A DNA stretch of 38,111 bases from the NCBI GenBank assembly GCA_031278545.1, contig JAITKF010000106.1:1-38111 (forward strand). Direction: 5' to 3'. A model generated the notes under the pieces. It was given only the letters and a program-made list of their open reading frames with translations. It made no database searches and was not told where the DNA came from. This DNA is from Prevotellaceae bacterium (GTDB taxonomy: Bacteria > Bacteroidota > Bacteroidia > Bacteroidales > UBA932). Position numbers and translations under genes: made by a program. Shown here one piece after another: positions 6,629 to 18,613 of this stretch; within the stretch, counting starts at the first letter, position 1, and every line of letters begins with the position of its first letter.

Positions 6629-9484
6629 ATGAAAACGCTCTACTTAATCGACGGTCATGCGATGGTTTACCGCGCGTATTATGCCTTTATCAAGCGGCCA
6701 ATTATGAACACGAAAGGGGTGGACACATCGGCCATCTTCGGGTTTACGCGGTTATTGATGGACTTGCTGCGTCGGGAACGTCCGACGCATCTGACCATTG
6801 CCTTCGACCCCGGCGGACCGACATTCCGCCACAAAAAGTACCCGCCCTATAAGGCTACACGGTCGGCAACGCCCGAAGTCATACAGGCCTCGTTGCCGGT
6901 GGTCAAGGAAATCGCCGCCGCCTTCCGTATCCCTGTGCTGTCGATGGACGGTTACGAGGCCGACGACCTTATCGGGACAATTGCCAAACAGGCCGAACAA
7001 AAAGGCTTTTCGGTGTACATGATAACTCCCGACAAGGATTACGGGCAGTTGGTATCCGACCACGTCGTCATCTGCAAGCCGCAATATGCGGGATGGGGGC
7101 TGGAAACCGTCGGCGTGCAAGAGATACGGGAGAAATATGCGGTTGAACGTCCCGAACAGATTATCGACATACTGGCCCTGTGGGGCGATGCATCGGACAA
7201 TGTCCCCGGCGTGGCGGGTATTGGCGAGGTACGCGCCAAAAAGCTGATAGCCGAATTTGGCAGCGTCGAGAACATCCTGCGCAGGCTGGATGAACTGCCC
7301 GAAAAGCAACGGGAGAAAATCATCGCCTCACGCGACCTGCTGCTGTTGTCGAAGGAATTGGTAACGATCGACACGCATGTGCCGCTGACGTGGGACGAAG
7401 CCGCCGCCGCCTGCCGCCGGCCTGATGTAGAGCGCCTGCGACAGCTATTCGGCGAATATGAATTTGCGTCCCTGATGGCGGGTTTAACGGAACTGGCCGC
7501 CAAACAATACGCCGGACATTCTCCCGCACAACCGGTCGCTCCCGCGCAGCCAGCCCCACAACAGTTAAACCTCTTCGGCGAACCCGTCGCCCCCGCGCAG
7601 CCAGCCCCACAACAGTTAAATCTCTTCGATGAACCCGTCGCCCCGCCGGCTTCATCCCCCCTGTCCCAACTGTCCACCATCGCCACCACTCCCCACCGCT
7701 ACCACCTCGTGCAAAGCGACGACGAACTCCACGCACTGCTACAAGTATTACAGACGAGCGACTTGTTTTGCTTCGACACGGAGACGACCGGCGTCGAGCC
7801 GATGCGTAGCGAGCTGGTTGGGATGTCATTTGCGGTGGCGGCGCATGAAGCGTGGTATATGCCCGCGCCCGCAGGCAGGGAGGCGACGCAGACGTTGCTG
7901 CAGCGCTTCAAACCGCTGTTTGAAGACCCGATGAAGCCGAAGGTCGGGCAGAATGTGAAATATGATATACTCATGTTGAAGCAGTATGGCGTCGAGGTCG
8001 AAGGTTTTTTGTACGACACGATGCTGATGCACTACCTGCTCGACCCCGAAAAACGGCACAACATGACCGCCCTGAGTAATACCTACCTGCATTACCAGCC
8101 GGTAGAAATCGAGAGTCTGATTGGTCAAAAGGGCGCACAACAGCGGTCGATGGCGCAGGCGCCGCTGGAGAAAATCGCCGAGTATGCCGCCGAAGACGCC
8201 GATATTACATGGCAACTGAAAAGTATTCTCGAAGAGGAACTACGGCGGAACAACCTCTTCGACCTCTACCGAACCATCGAAGCGCCGCTCATCCGCGTGT
8301 TAGCTGACATGGAATTTGAAGGCGTCAAAATCGACGTGCAAGCCTTAAAGGACTGCGGGCAGGAACTACAGGCGCAACTCGTCGCCCTCGACGGCGATAT
8401 TAAACAAATGGCGGGCGACCCGTCGCTCAATATCTCGTCGCCGAAGCAGTTAGGCGTAGCCTTGTTTGAAAAACTGCAATTGAACAGTACGAAGAAGACG
8501 CGTACCAAACAGTACTCGACCGATGAAGAAACCTTGCAGGCATTAGCCGATAGGCATCCTATCATCCCAAAGATTTTAGCTTTTCGCTCGCTACGCAAAT
8601 TGCTTTCCGGCTATATCGAATCCTTGCCGGAGTTAGTCAACCGACGCACCGGCAAAATCCATACGACCTTCAATCAGGCCGCCACGTCGACAGGTCGCCT
8701 GAGTTCCCATAACCCAAATCTTCAAAACATCCCGATACGCGACGAGAACGGGCGCGAAATCCGCAAGGCCTTTATCGCTGGCGACGCGCAACGGCTCCTG
8801 CTGTCGGTTGATTACTCGCAAATCGAATTGCGACTAATGGCGCACCTGAGTGAAGACCCGAACATGCTCGAAGCCTTCCGTCGCAACGAAGACATCCATG
8901 CCGCCACCGCCGCGAAGATATTCCATCAACCTCTCGACTGCGTTACGCGCGAGCAGCGTCGGCAGGCCAAAACCGCCAACTTCGGCATCATCTACGGTAT
9001 CTCGTCCTTCGGGTTAGCGCAACGGCTGCAAATACCGCGCGAAGAATCGCGGCGGCTGATAGAAGGCTATTTTGCCACCTATCCCGGCGTCAAACGCTAC
9101 ATGGAGCGCATCATCGAATCGGCGCACGAGCACGGCTATGTGTCGACGATTTGCGGACGCATCCGTACCCTGCGCGACATCAACTCCCGAAACGCCGCCG
9201 TGCGCAGCGCCGCCGAACGATTTGCCATCAACGCCCCCATTCAGGGATCGGCCGCCGACATTATCAAAATCGCTATGATTCGCGTACACGGCGAACTGTG
9301 CCGCCGATGCCTGCTTTCGCGTATGATCCTTCAGGTGCACGACGAACTGGTATTCGATGTCTACCGTCCGGAAATGGACGAGGTGAAGGAACTTGTACAG
9401 CGTGAAATGGAGCAGGCATTCCCCTTAAAAGCGCCACTGCTGGCCGAAATGGGCATCGGACGAAATTGGCTCGACGCTCATTAA
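6629..9484 (+). CDS. polA: DNA polymerase I
   Basis: 951 residues, slightly longer than E. coli Pol I. The 5' nuclease domain (about 1-290) has FDPGGPTFRHKKYPPYKATR, YEADDLIG, TPDKDYGQLV and GDASDNVPGVAGIGE. A Pro/Ala/Gln-rich linker (about 300-355) carries a duplicated 17-residue unit. The 3'-5' proofreading domain keeps its acidic residues: D383 and E385 (DTETTG), NVKYD, and YAAEDAD. The polymerase domain has motif A (SVDYSQIELR), motif B (RRQAKTANFGIIYG) and motif C (QVHDELVFD). All three activities therefore look intact, with roles in Okazaki fragment processing and repair. There is no Shine-Dalgarno, as is common in this phylum. It follows queD by 25 bases. Confidence 0.97.
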   Translation: MKTLYLIDGHAMVYRAYYAFIKRPIMNTKGVDTSAIFGFTRLLMDLLRRERPTHLTIAFDPGGPTFRHKKYPPYKATRSATPEVIQASLPVVKEIAAAFRIPVLSMDGYEADDLIGTIAKQAEQKGFSVYMITPDKDYGQLVSDHVVICKPQYAGWGLETVGVQEIREKYAVERPEQIIDILALWGDASDNVPGVAGIGEVRAKKLIAEFGSVENILRRLDELPEKQREKIIASRDLLLLSKELVTIDTHVPLTWDEAAAACRRPDVERLRQLFGEYEFASLMAGLTELAAKQYAGHSPAQPVAPAQPAPQQLNLFGEPVAPAQPAPQQLNLFDEPVAPPASSPLSQLSTIATTPHRYHLVQSDDELHALLQVLQTSDLFCFDTETTGVEPMRSELVGMSFAVAAHEAWYMPAPAGREATQTLLQRFKPLFEDPMKPKVGQNVKYDILMLKQYGVEVEGFLYDTMLMHYLLDPEKRHNMTALSNTYLHYQPVEIESLIGQKGAQQRSMAQAPLEKIAEYAAEDADITWQLKSILEEELRRNNLFDLYRTIEAPLIRVLADMEFEGVKIDVQALKDCGQELQAQLVALDGDIKQMAGDPSLNISSPKQLGVALFEKLQLNSTKKTRTKQYSTDEETLQALADRHPIIPKILAFRSLRKLLSGYIESLPELVNRRTGKIHTTFNQAATSTGRLSSHNPNLQNIPIRDENGREIRKAFIAGDAQRLLLSVDYSQIELRLMAHLSEDPNMLEAFRRNEDIHAATAAKIFHQPLDCVTREQRRQAKTANFGIIYGISSFGLAQRLQIPREESRRLIEGYFATYPGVKRYMERIIESAHEHGYVSTICGRIRTLRDINSRNAAVRSAAERFAINAPIQGSAADIIKIAMIRVHGELCRRCLLSRMILQVHDELVFDVYRPEMDEVKELVQREMEQAFPLKAPLLAEMGIGRNWLDAH
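7535..7636 (+). repeat. Duplicated 51-bp linker unit in polA encoding QLNLF twice
   Basis: Two adjacent 51-bp units (7535-7585 and 7586-7636) differ at only a few bases. Each encodes VAPAQPAPQQLNLF followed by two acidic or neutral residues and Pro. A third partial unit (VAPP) follows at 7637. The pentapeptide QLNLF lies at residues 312-316 and 329-333. Confidence 0.95.
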
Positions 9485-9632
9485 CCCGCGCTTTCCCCGA
9501 TAAAAGAAAATGTATGCAAACTGAAAATCATGGCCGGCTACCTCGTGCCGTTACTGGCCGGAGAGTTTATCGTCCGGTACACCTTTGCCTGCATCGCATC
9601 CCTCGTCACGTATCGCGCTTTTTTAAATTTAT

Positions 9633-9663
9633 TTTGTACATATTAAAAAAAGTTATACCTTTG
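9633..9663 (+). promoter_or_regulatory. Promoter for tRNA-Val
   Basis: TTTG at 9633-9636 and TACCTTTG at 9656-9663 with a 19-base spacer, a full consensus match. Transcription would start close to 9670, about 15 bases before the mature tRNA. Confidence 0.8.
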
Positions 9664-9686
9664 CACTCCCGAACGAAAAATAAAGG

Positions 9687-9761
9687 GGGAGCTTAGCTCA
9701 GCTGGTTTAGAGCATCTGCCTTACAAGCAGAGGGTCATAGGTTCGAATCCTATAGCTCCCA
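9687..9761 (+). tRNA. tRNA-Val (anticodon TAC)
   Basis: A 75-base cloverleaf: 7-bp acceptor stem (GGGAGCT with AGCTCCC), D arm (GCTCAGCTGGTTTAGAGC), anticodon stem TCTGC/GCAGA around CTTACAA with anticodon TAC, and T arm ATAGG-TTCGAAT-CCTAT. CCA is not encoded. It has its own promoter and terminator. Confidence 0.97.
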
Positions 9762-9762
9762 C

Positions 9763-9789
9763 AAAGGCCATCGAAAGATGGCTTTTTTT
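9763..9789 (+). terminator. Rho-independent terminator of tRNA-Val
   Basis: GCCATC (9767-9772), GAAA tetraloop, GATGGC (9777-9782), then seven T. It begins directly after the discriminator base region. Confidence 0.9.
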
Positions 9790-9884
9790 CTTGGTACAGG
9801 GTGGATAGATGCGGGATATACAAAATCTACATAACCTGCGGACAATTTTCACCTTTTCACCCCTGCGCCCCACACCCCGCACCC

Positions 9885-10733
9885 TCAATTTCCTAATAAT
9901 CCAAAGTACCCGTCGGTCAATACGCGGGGCGGGGCGAACCATTTGCACATGGCAGCCGGTCGGACGAGGCCGTGTCCGCTCCATAAGGGACTGTGGGAAG
10001 GCAGGTAGAAAATGATAGTCTTGCAGTCGGCGTAGCGTTGTCGCAAGAAGGCCGGCAGACGTGGCGCAAGGGTAGGGGAGACGGCTGTTTCCTGTACCGT
10101 GACGGTGTCGCCTTCGCATTTGACGATGATATAACCTTCGTCGTCGCGTTCGGCAAAGCAGAAGGCGTCGCCACCCGCTATCCGGCATTCGCGGATGGCG
10201 TAGGACAGGAGGCCGGCATCCCAACGCACAAAACTGCCGGCGGTCGAAAAAAACTGTTCACGCCATGTGACGATCTTTTGTATCCCGCTTCCCGTATCAC
10301 CCGACGGGACGCCTTCCGGCGGCACGAAGCCATCCGGATGGTCAGTGCGAAAAGATACCGTCCGTCGGAAGAACGCGGGCGCAAACCCCTGCCGGCGATA
10401 AAACCCAACCAATGCCTCCGATGCCGGCACGACGATGGCCAGCTCACAGCCCTCGGCGCGCATCCGCACATCGGCCTGTGTCGCCAGTTGCTGCGAAAAA
10501 CCTTGCTCGCGGAATGCCGGCAGCGTGGCCACTGCATATACATAGCGCGCCTTCCGTTCGCCGGCAGGCGTAACAAGCGTGGCCGGCAGTAGCGACAGCA
10601 TGGCTACGGCGCGACCGCCGACGGTATGCACCAATGTGTTTTCGGGCGAATAAGCGTGCGAAAAATATAGGTCGCTGTACGCTTCGCCGTCGTCAAAGCA
10701 AACATTCCAGATATGTTTCAGTTCCTCGATCAC
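9885..10733 (-). CDS. GNAT family N-acetyltransferase
   Basis: 282 residues. The N-terminal half (about 1-140) has the GNAT core: a beta4 strand VYAVATLPAFREQGFSQQL containing the acetyl-CoA pyrophosphate-binding R/QxxGxG-like turn, and a C-terminal GFYRRQGF motif. The rest resembles a second, less conserved half, as in two-domain GNAT proteins. The substrate cannot be predicted. The ATG overlaps the stop of the upstream DUF2156 gene in an ATGA arrangement (10730-10733), so the two are translationally coupled and probably work together. Confidence 0.8.
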   Translation of the reverse strand: MIEELKHIWNVCFDDGEAYSDLYFSHAYSPENTLVHTVGGRAVAMLSLLPATLVTPAGERKARYVYAVATLPAFREQGFSQQLATQADVRMRAEGCELAIVVPASEALVGFYRRQGFAPAFFRRTVSFRTDHPDGFVPPEGVPSGDTGSGIQKIVTWREQFFSTAGSFVRWDAGLLSYAIRECRIAGGDAFCFAERDDEGYIIVKCEGDTVTVQETAVSPTLAPRLPAFLRQRYADCKTIIFYLPSHSPLWSGHGLVRPAAMCKWFAPPRVLTDGYFGLLGN

Positions 10734-11620
10734 GGTAGGGGTTCGGCCAGGTATTTTTCGAGTAGGAAAACCGGATGGTATGATAATTTTGCTTTCCGCA
10801 GGCCGGCGTCGCCGGTGTCGTCCTCACGATTAACGTAGGGTAGGCCGGCGGCATGGCGCTGTACAAATTCTTGGTTAATCACCTGATAAGCGCCCGGAAA
10901 GGATTCGCTAAACGCCTTTTCGATATGCACAATCAACGTATCGGAGTTAAGCCGCTCGCCCACCGTATAGGCAATCACCCGGCCATCGACGCGCAGGAGA
11001 CCGCCGAGCAACTCCTCTTCAAAAAAATAAAGCAATGCCCGCTGCACCGCACAAGTTTCGGCTTTCAGCGACAGGTTGTCATTGCATCCGTACAGGCGAC
11101 ACCATTCCTTATTCATCGCTACACATTCCGACAAGTTGGCGCCGGTAATGGGTTCGTATAACCAGTCGAACGTCTTCCTGAATCGTGCGGCATGATTGCG
11201 CTTCGCCTGATACTTCTTCCCCGCTAACCGTATCAGGTCTTCACTATGGTAAATATAATCAAAACTGTGGCGTTGCGGCGTAAACCGGAAACGGTAGGGA
11301 AACCGTTGTTCCATCTCCGCCTTTTGTTCCGGCAGTATGGCGCGAATACAGGCTGTGTAGCCGCCTTCGGCCGCGTCGTCGAGGATGGCCTGTATCGCCG
11401 TCTCTACATCGCCTGCACCGGACGGATAGAGATAATATTTTGGGTTGTCGCCGGAGCGCAGGAGCAGGAGGCGGTCGAAATAAGCGATTTCTATCCCAAA
11501 CGCCAATCCCCAGTTAAATGAATTGGCAAAAGAATATTCGGCGGCACGAAAATCGGATAACGCAAGCCGGCGGTTGATTTCATCGCGGTCGTCGATGGAT
11601 ATTTTGTGAAATGAAAGCAT
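10730..11620 (-). CDS. DUF2156 / phosphatidylglycerol lysyltransferase C-terminal-like protein
   Basis: 296 residues resembling the soluble GNAT-fold C-terminal domain of bacterial aminoacyl-phosphatidylglycerol synthases (DUF2156, LPG_synthase_C). Segments such as KKYQAKRNHAARFRK, EELLGGLLRVDGRVIAYTVG and PYVNREDDTGDAGLRKAK fit that family. It has no membrane flippase domain, so it is not a full MprF. A role in aminoacyl or acyl transfer to a lipid or small molecule is inference. First gene of a two-gene operon with the GNAT protein, divergent from the response regulator. Confidence 0.75.
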   Translation of the reverse strand: MLSFHKISIDDRDEINRRLALSDFRAAEYSFANSFNWGLAFGIEIAYFDRLLLLRSGDNPKYYLYPSGAGDVETAIQAILDDAAEGGYTACIRAILPEQKAEMEQRFPYRFRFTPQRHSFDYIYHSEDLIRLAGKKYQAKRNHAARFRKTFDWLYEPITGANLSECVAMNKEWCRLYGCNDNLSLKAETCAVQRALLYFFEEELLGGLLRVDGRVIAYTVGERLNSDTLIVHIEKAFSESFPGAYQVINQEFVQRHAAGLPYVNREDDTGDAGLRKAKLSYHPVFLLEKYLAEPLP

Positions 11621-11647
11621 AAAATTACACGTATTTTCAATTTAAAG

Positions 11648-11677
11648 TTTGTACATCACAAAAATTTTGTACCTTTG
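11648..11677 (+). promoter_or_regulatory. Promoter for the response regulator
   Basis: TTTG at 11648-11651 and TACCTTTG at 11670-11677, spacer 18. This leaves an A/T-rich 5' untranslated region of about 65 bases before the ATG at 11749. Confidence 0.7.
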
Positions 11678-11748
11678 ACCGACAAAGTTAAAAAAAGTAA
11701 ACTATAAAAACAACGTAAACATAGTGTATAACTTAATAATGTAAGAAA

Positions 11749-12432
11749 ATGGCAGAGTACAAAATTCTTTTAGTCGATGATGAAAATGACATTCTGGAAT
11801 TCCTCTCGTACACGTTACGCAAAGAAAAATTCGACGTGTATACGGCGTCCGATGGCCGGCAAGGAGTAGAAAAAGCATTAGAGGTATGTCCTCATTTAAT
11901 TTTGCTAGATGTCATGATGCCCGAAATGGATGGCATCGCAGTGTGTGAAGAACTGCGGAAGCACGAATCGTTACGCAACACGGTGATTGCGTTTCTGACG
12001 GCGCGCGGGGAAGATTATTCACAGATCGCCGGATTCGATGCCGGCGGCGATGATTACATCACCAAACCTATTCGCCCGAAAGTGCTGGTTTCGCGTATTC
12101 ACGCGCTGTTGAAACGCCACCATGCGATAGCTGCGCAGGAAGATAACGAACCGCCTGTTATTTCGTCGGTGGTTATCGATCGCGAGCGCTTTATGGTTTT
12201 TAAGGAAGGTCAGCCGGTAGTGATGCCTAAAAAGGAATTTGAACTATTGGCGCTTCTGTATTCCCGACCGGAAAAAGTATTCCTGCGTGAAGAAATTTAT
12301 TCCTCCGTATGGGGAACGGATATCGTCGTAGGCGAACGTACGATTGACGTGCATATCCGTAAACTGCGCGAAAAATTAGGCGACCAGCATATCAAGACCG
12401 TCAAAGGTGTGGGATATAAATTTATGCCTTAA
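11749..12432 (+). CDS. OmpR/PhoB-family response regulator (orphan)
   Basis: 227 residues. The receiver domain (1-120) has acidic residues D10, D11 and E12, phospho-acceptor D54 (ILLDVMMPEMDG), T84 and K106 (YITKPIR). A winged-helix DNA-binding domain (about 135-227) has KKEFELLALL, WGTDIVVGERTIDVHIRKLREKLG and a C-terminal VKGVGYKF hairpin. It is expected to be activated by a sensor kinase and bind promoter DNA, but no kinase gene is adjacent. It converges on the T9SS plug gene, with only five bases between the stop codons. A link to T9SS regulation is speculative. Confidence 0.92.
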   Translation: MAEYKILLVDDENDILEFLSYTLRKEKFDVYTASDGRQGVEKALEVCPHLILLDVMMPEMDGIAVCEELRKHESLRNTVIAFLTARGEDYSQIAGFDAGGDDYITKPIRPKVLVSRIHALLKRHHAIAAQEDNEPPVISSVVIDRERFMVFKEGQPVVMPKKEFELLALLYSRPEKVFLREEIYSSVWGTDIVVGERTIDVHIRKLREKLGDQHIKTVKGVGYKFMP

Positions 12433-12436
12433 ACCA

Positions 12437-12461
12437 TTTACCGTTCGGGATGAACGGTAAA
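12437..12461. terminator. Hairpin between convergent response regulator and plug genes
   Basis: TTTACCGTTC (12437-12446) pairs perfectly with GAACGGTAAA (12452-12461) around GGGAT. It overlaps the last codons of the plug gene on the minus strand. No T run follows on either side, so it is a possible bidirectional terminator or a 3'-end stabilising stem. Confidence 0.45.
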
Positions 12462-13715
12462 TAAACCGACAAGGCGATCATAACGATCGCGTACACCACG
12501 GAAAAACACGTACACATGGTACGTGTTTTCTGTTTCTGCAAAACACCCTTCTATCGCGTTCCAGTCCACCGTCTCGTCGTGACGAAGGACTACATACCGA
12601 TAATTATAAAGCCCCTGCTTGACCAGCGTGTTCAACTCATACGCTTGGCGCTGTGCGTTGTATTCCATACGGAATGCCGGATGTAGCGTATGATTGCTTA
12701 ATGCGCCGAAGACATATACCTCGCCGTCGAAAGGAGTGTCGCGCAGTAACGTAAAAATAACGGTTACATAATCGGCCTCCGTATGCCGGTCGACAGTGCG
12801 GGCGGCGTCAATACGAAACCGTCCGTTGAGGTCGCGCTCGTAAAAATATTTCTTATCGCGTGGCCGGTCGGGTTGTAGCAGGGCATAGATAAAACCCTGC
12901 TCGTCGGTACGTATTTGTACAACGCCCTTCCCATTGAAATCGGTATTGCGCGTGTCGAAAAACCGGAACTCATTGCCGCCGGCATACCAATTACGGTTGA
13001 TTTGCGAAAAATCCGTCCGCCCGTTATCGACAAAAGCGGGCGACGGCTGTTCGGCGCCGGGCATGCGGCAGTCATTCTGCTCGACGCGCACTTTCAACTC
13101 GCGGAATGCATTGCGCACTTCCAATTGCGGGTGCGCCACGGCAATCTCCAACTGCTGCAAACACGGCTCGCCGGTAACTACCGGCCCGCGCAGACGCAAG
13201 GTCGTCGCCGCCGCTCTCGGATCGACCACCGAAAAACCACGTACAAAAACCGGCTTCGACGCACTTTCTTCGTACACTTTCAACAAATAATTGCCTGACG
13301 CCTTCAGTTGTACATCGCGGTTGGGTATTTGCAGGGTGTAATGCACATAGCCGATACGCGTGATATGCGAATGAGCGTAATCGTAGAACCAGTTTTCAGG
13401 ATAGCCCTCCAGATAATCGGTTAAAAACAGCTGATCCTCTTCCCAATCGGCCGTGCAATGGACAATCGTGTAGCGCAACGGCAAACGGTCGGTCGACAAA
13501 TCGTCGAACCATAGCGTCAGATACTCGTCCATGCCCAACGTCAGCGCCGGCAACGACAGTTCGTTATCGCCCTTGAAAAGCTGGATACTGCGAATATTCG
13601 GATCATAGCATGCATCCTTCCACTGCAACTGCCGGTTGAGCAGCGGCTCAATCGTTTGCCCGCCAACAGGTAAAGACAACCACACGAATGCGGCAAAATA
13701 AAGGAGTTTGTTCAT
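12438..13715 (-). CDS. Type IX secretion system plug protein (DUF5103)
   Basis: 425 residues from the ATG at 13715, preferred because it opens a clear signal peptide (MNKLLYFAAFVWLSLPVGGQ). Further in-frame codons upstream lack one. The mature protein is beta-rich with segments typical of the DUF5103 / T9SS_plug family, such as IRSIQLFKGDNELSLPAL, YTIVHCTADWEEDQLFLTDYLEGY and HYTLQIPN. The Plug protein of Flavobacterium binds the periplasmic face of the SprA translocon and closes its pore, so a periplasmic T9SS role is expected. It is divergent from the beta-galactosidase gene. A consensus -7 box lies 18 bases before the start. Confidence 0.82.
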   Translation of the reverse strand: MNKLLYFAAFVWLSLPVGGQTIEPLLNRQLQWKDACYDPNIRSIQLFKGDNELSLPALTLGMDEYLTLWFDDLSTDRLPLRYTIVHCTADWEEDQLFLTDYLEGYPENWFYDYAHSHITRIGYVHYTLQIPNRDVQLKASGNYLLKVYEESASKPVFVRGFSVVDPRAAATTLRLRGPVVTGEPCLQQLEIAVAHPQLEVRNAFRELKVRVEQNDCRMPGAEQPSPAFVDNGRTDFSQINRNWYAGGNEFRFFDTRNTDFNGKGVVQIRTDEQGFIYALLQPDRPRDKKYFYERDLNGRFRIDAARTVDRHTEADYVTVIFTLLRDTPFDGEVYVFGALSNHTLHPAFRMEYNAQRQAYELNTLVKQGLYNYRYVVLRHDETVDWNAIEGCFAETENTYHVYVFFRGVRDRYDRLVGLFTVHPER

Positions 13716-13732
13716 AATAATAAATTGAAATG

Positions 13733-13740
13733 CAAAGATA
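13733..13740 (-). promoter_or_regulatory. -7 box for the plug gene
   Basis: Minus-strand TATCTTTG, 18 bases upstream of the ATG at 13715. It supports the short start. The -33 box is not obvious. Confidence 0.5.
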
Positions 13741-13840
13741 GGGAAAAAGCGTGAAGCGTACCTGCGGCGCAACCCTTCCTTAGTTCGAGGCGGAATCACA
13801 TCAATCACAAAAATCATAGTTTAGACAGTTTTCCTACTCC

Positions 13841-17072
<3,232 letters not shown>

Positions 17073-17189
17073 ATAAAATAATATGAAACATCCATCCCAT
17101 CGGCTTCAGCCGACGGCAATTATTCACTGTTTATTGTTCAGTCTACCTCCACTGGCGGGGATGGACTGGCTCGTAATACATCATACATC

Positions 17190-18215
17190 ATGAATATTTT
17201 ATTTATCGGTGGTACGGGCGTTATCAGCGCGGCTATTTCGACAGCGCTACTGGCGGCGGGGCATAACTTATACCTGATCAATCGCGGAAACCGGAACTAC
17301 CGGATTCCCGCAGGTGCGACATCGCTCGTGGCCGACATCAATGACGAACAACGGGTGGCCGCCCTGATAGACGGCATGAAATTCGACGTCGTCGCCGACT
17401 TCATAGCCTTCACGCCGGCGCATCTCGAACGCGACTACCGGCTATTTCGGAATCGTACGCAGCAATTTATCTTCATCAGTTCGGCGGCGGCCTACCGGAA
17501 GCCGCCGGTCGACTACCGCATATCGGAAGCCACGTCGCTGGCTAATCCCTACTGGCAGTATGCGCGAGACAAACTGGCCGGCGAAGAATACCTGCTATCG
17601 TTATACCGTCGCGGGCTATTCCCCACGACAATTGTCCGCCCGAGCCATACATATTGCGAAACGTCCGCGCCGGTAGCCGTCCGTGGGGACAAAGGCAGTT
17701 GGCAGGTACTTCAGCGGATACTCGACGGCAAGCCGGTGATCATTCACGGCGACGGTACATCGCTCTGGACACTCACCCACAGCCGCGATTTTGCCCGGGG
17801 TTTCATCGGCCTGCTCGGCAACATCCACGCTATCGGCGAAGCGGTACAAATCACCTCGGACGAAACACTGACGTGGAATCAGATATACGAATGTATCGCA
17901 CAAGCGCTCCATGCGCCCTTGCATGCCGTCCACATATCGTCGGAAATGCTGGCCGCTTGCAGCCCCTACGATTACACCGGCAATCTACTGGGCGACAAAG
18001 CCCACTCCGTCGTATTCGACAACACGAAACTAAAACGCCTCGTACCCGGCTTCACCCCCACCATTCGCTTCGACCAGGGAATAAAGGAAACCGTCGACTA
18101 TATACTGTCGCACCCCGAATGCCGTATCGCCGACGATACCTTCGATAATTGGTGCGACCGACTCATCGACGCCCTACGGGAATTTAAAAACACCTTGCGG
18201 CATTTCGGCGCCTAA
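17190..18215 (+). CDS. NAD-dependent epimerase/dehydratase (extended SDR)
   Basis: 341 residues with an N-terminal Rossmann motif (LFIGGTGVISAAIS; the usual third Gly is replaced), an acidic residue after beta2, a FISSAAAYR strand and the catalytic YARDK (YxxxK). The C-terminal half carries substrate-domain features (HSRDFARGFIGLLGN, EAVQITSDETLTWNQIY). It is a sugar-nucleotide or related carbonyl oxidoreductase of the extended SDR superfamily; the substrate is unknown. It lies 117 bases after the GH2 gene on the same strand, with a palindromic intergenic stretch (TCGGCTTCAGCCGA, 17100-17113) between. Its final codons overlap a truncated ORF on the other strand. Confidence 0.82.
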   Translation: MNILFIGGTGVISAAISTALLAAGHNLYLINRGNRNYRIPAGATSLVADINDEQRVAALIDGMKFDVVADFIAFTPAHLERDYRLFRNRTQQFIFISSAAAYRKPPVDYRISEATSLANPYWQYARDKLAGEEYLLSLYRRGLFPTTIVRPSHTYCETSAPVAVRGDKGSWQVLQRILDGKPVIIHGDGTSLWTLTHSRDFARGFIGLLGNIHAIGEAVQITSDETLTWNQIYECIAQALHAPLHAVHISSEMLAACSPYDYTGNLLGDKAHSVVFDNTKLKRLVPGFTPTIRFDQGIKETVDYILSHPECRIADDTFDNWCDRLIDALREFKNTLRHFGA

Positions 18216-18320
18216 GCCCATCCGTTCGCGATTGGAGGCACTCATATAACTCACCGTTTCAGTTACCTTATCAAATAAGGCTTCATGATTACGGTGCAAC
18301 CAGTCATCAGTTCTGTTCAT
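18174..18320 (-). pseudogene. Truncated N-terminus of a small Bacteroidetes hypothetical protein
   Basis: A 48-codon ORF starting MNRTDDWLHRNHEALFDKV and reaching SASNRERMGLGA before running antisense into the last codons of the epimerase gene, where the match to anything protein-like ends. From memory, the opening resembles a family of Bacteroidetes hypothetical proteins that begin with an N-x-DxWLPxNHEALYD motif and are considerably longer. The join near 18210-18216 suggests a deletion or rearrangement that removed the rest. Assignment is inference. Confidence 0.4.
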
Positions 18321-18370
18321 ATTTTTAATTTTTTGTTATTCATTATGAATATTTCGCGCTGTGCGGCAGA

Positions 18371-18613
18371 TTACGATATAGCCAAACAATCGCCGGACTG
18401 CAAAGTAGCGTTGGGCGAGCAGTCGGAAGTATGGACGCAGGCGTTGAATTTGGTATTGACGGGGGCGGCTAAAGTAACGGTAACGGTGGCGGCGAACACA
18501 CCCGAAGGGTTGCCCGACAGGTAAAAGCCGCGATAGGGTAGGGCTATGGGGTACAATAGCGTGCCGGCGGTCGTCGTCGCTCCGGTTGTGCCGTTGGGGT
18601 TTACCGTGCGGTA
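18371..18613 (-). pseudogene. Fragment of a secreted/surface protein
   Basis: An 81-codon open stretch without a proper ATG, reading from YRTVNPNGTTGATTTAG through YRGFYLSGNPSGVFAATVTVT to CVHTSDCSPNATLQSGD, ending at a stop at 18371. The composition (Thr, Ala, Gly, aromatic) matches Bacteroidetes cell-surface proteins. Upstream it meets a TGA at 18614. A copy of the promoter-like module (see 18651) lies just upstream in the correct orientation, which fits this being the 5' part of a decayed gene. Confidence 0.35.

Noticed and set aside
7039-7829. Long minus-strand ORFs opposite polA
   Set aside because: Codon-phase shadows of polA, including its duplicated linker.
9530-9646. 38-codon hydrophobic ORF (MAGYLVPLLAGEFIVRYTF...) between polA and tRNA-Val
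   Set aside because: No Shine-Dalgarno or promoter, and it overlaps the tRNA promoter; may be a relic but cannot be supported as a gene.
13716-13817. N-terminal extension of the plug protein
   Set aside because: Would bury the signal peptide and covers the promoter-like -7 box.
17073-17189. Palindromic G/C-rich intergenic stretch between GH2 and epimerase genes
   Set aside because: Short TCGGCTTCAGCCGA stem and CCGCCAGTGG-type pieces resemble common intergenic debris; no T tract or promoter.
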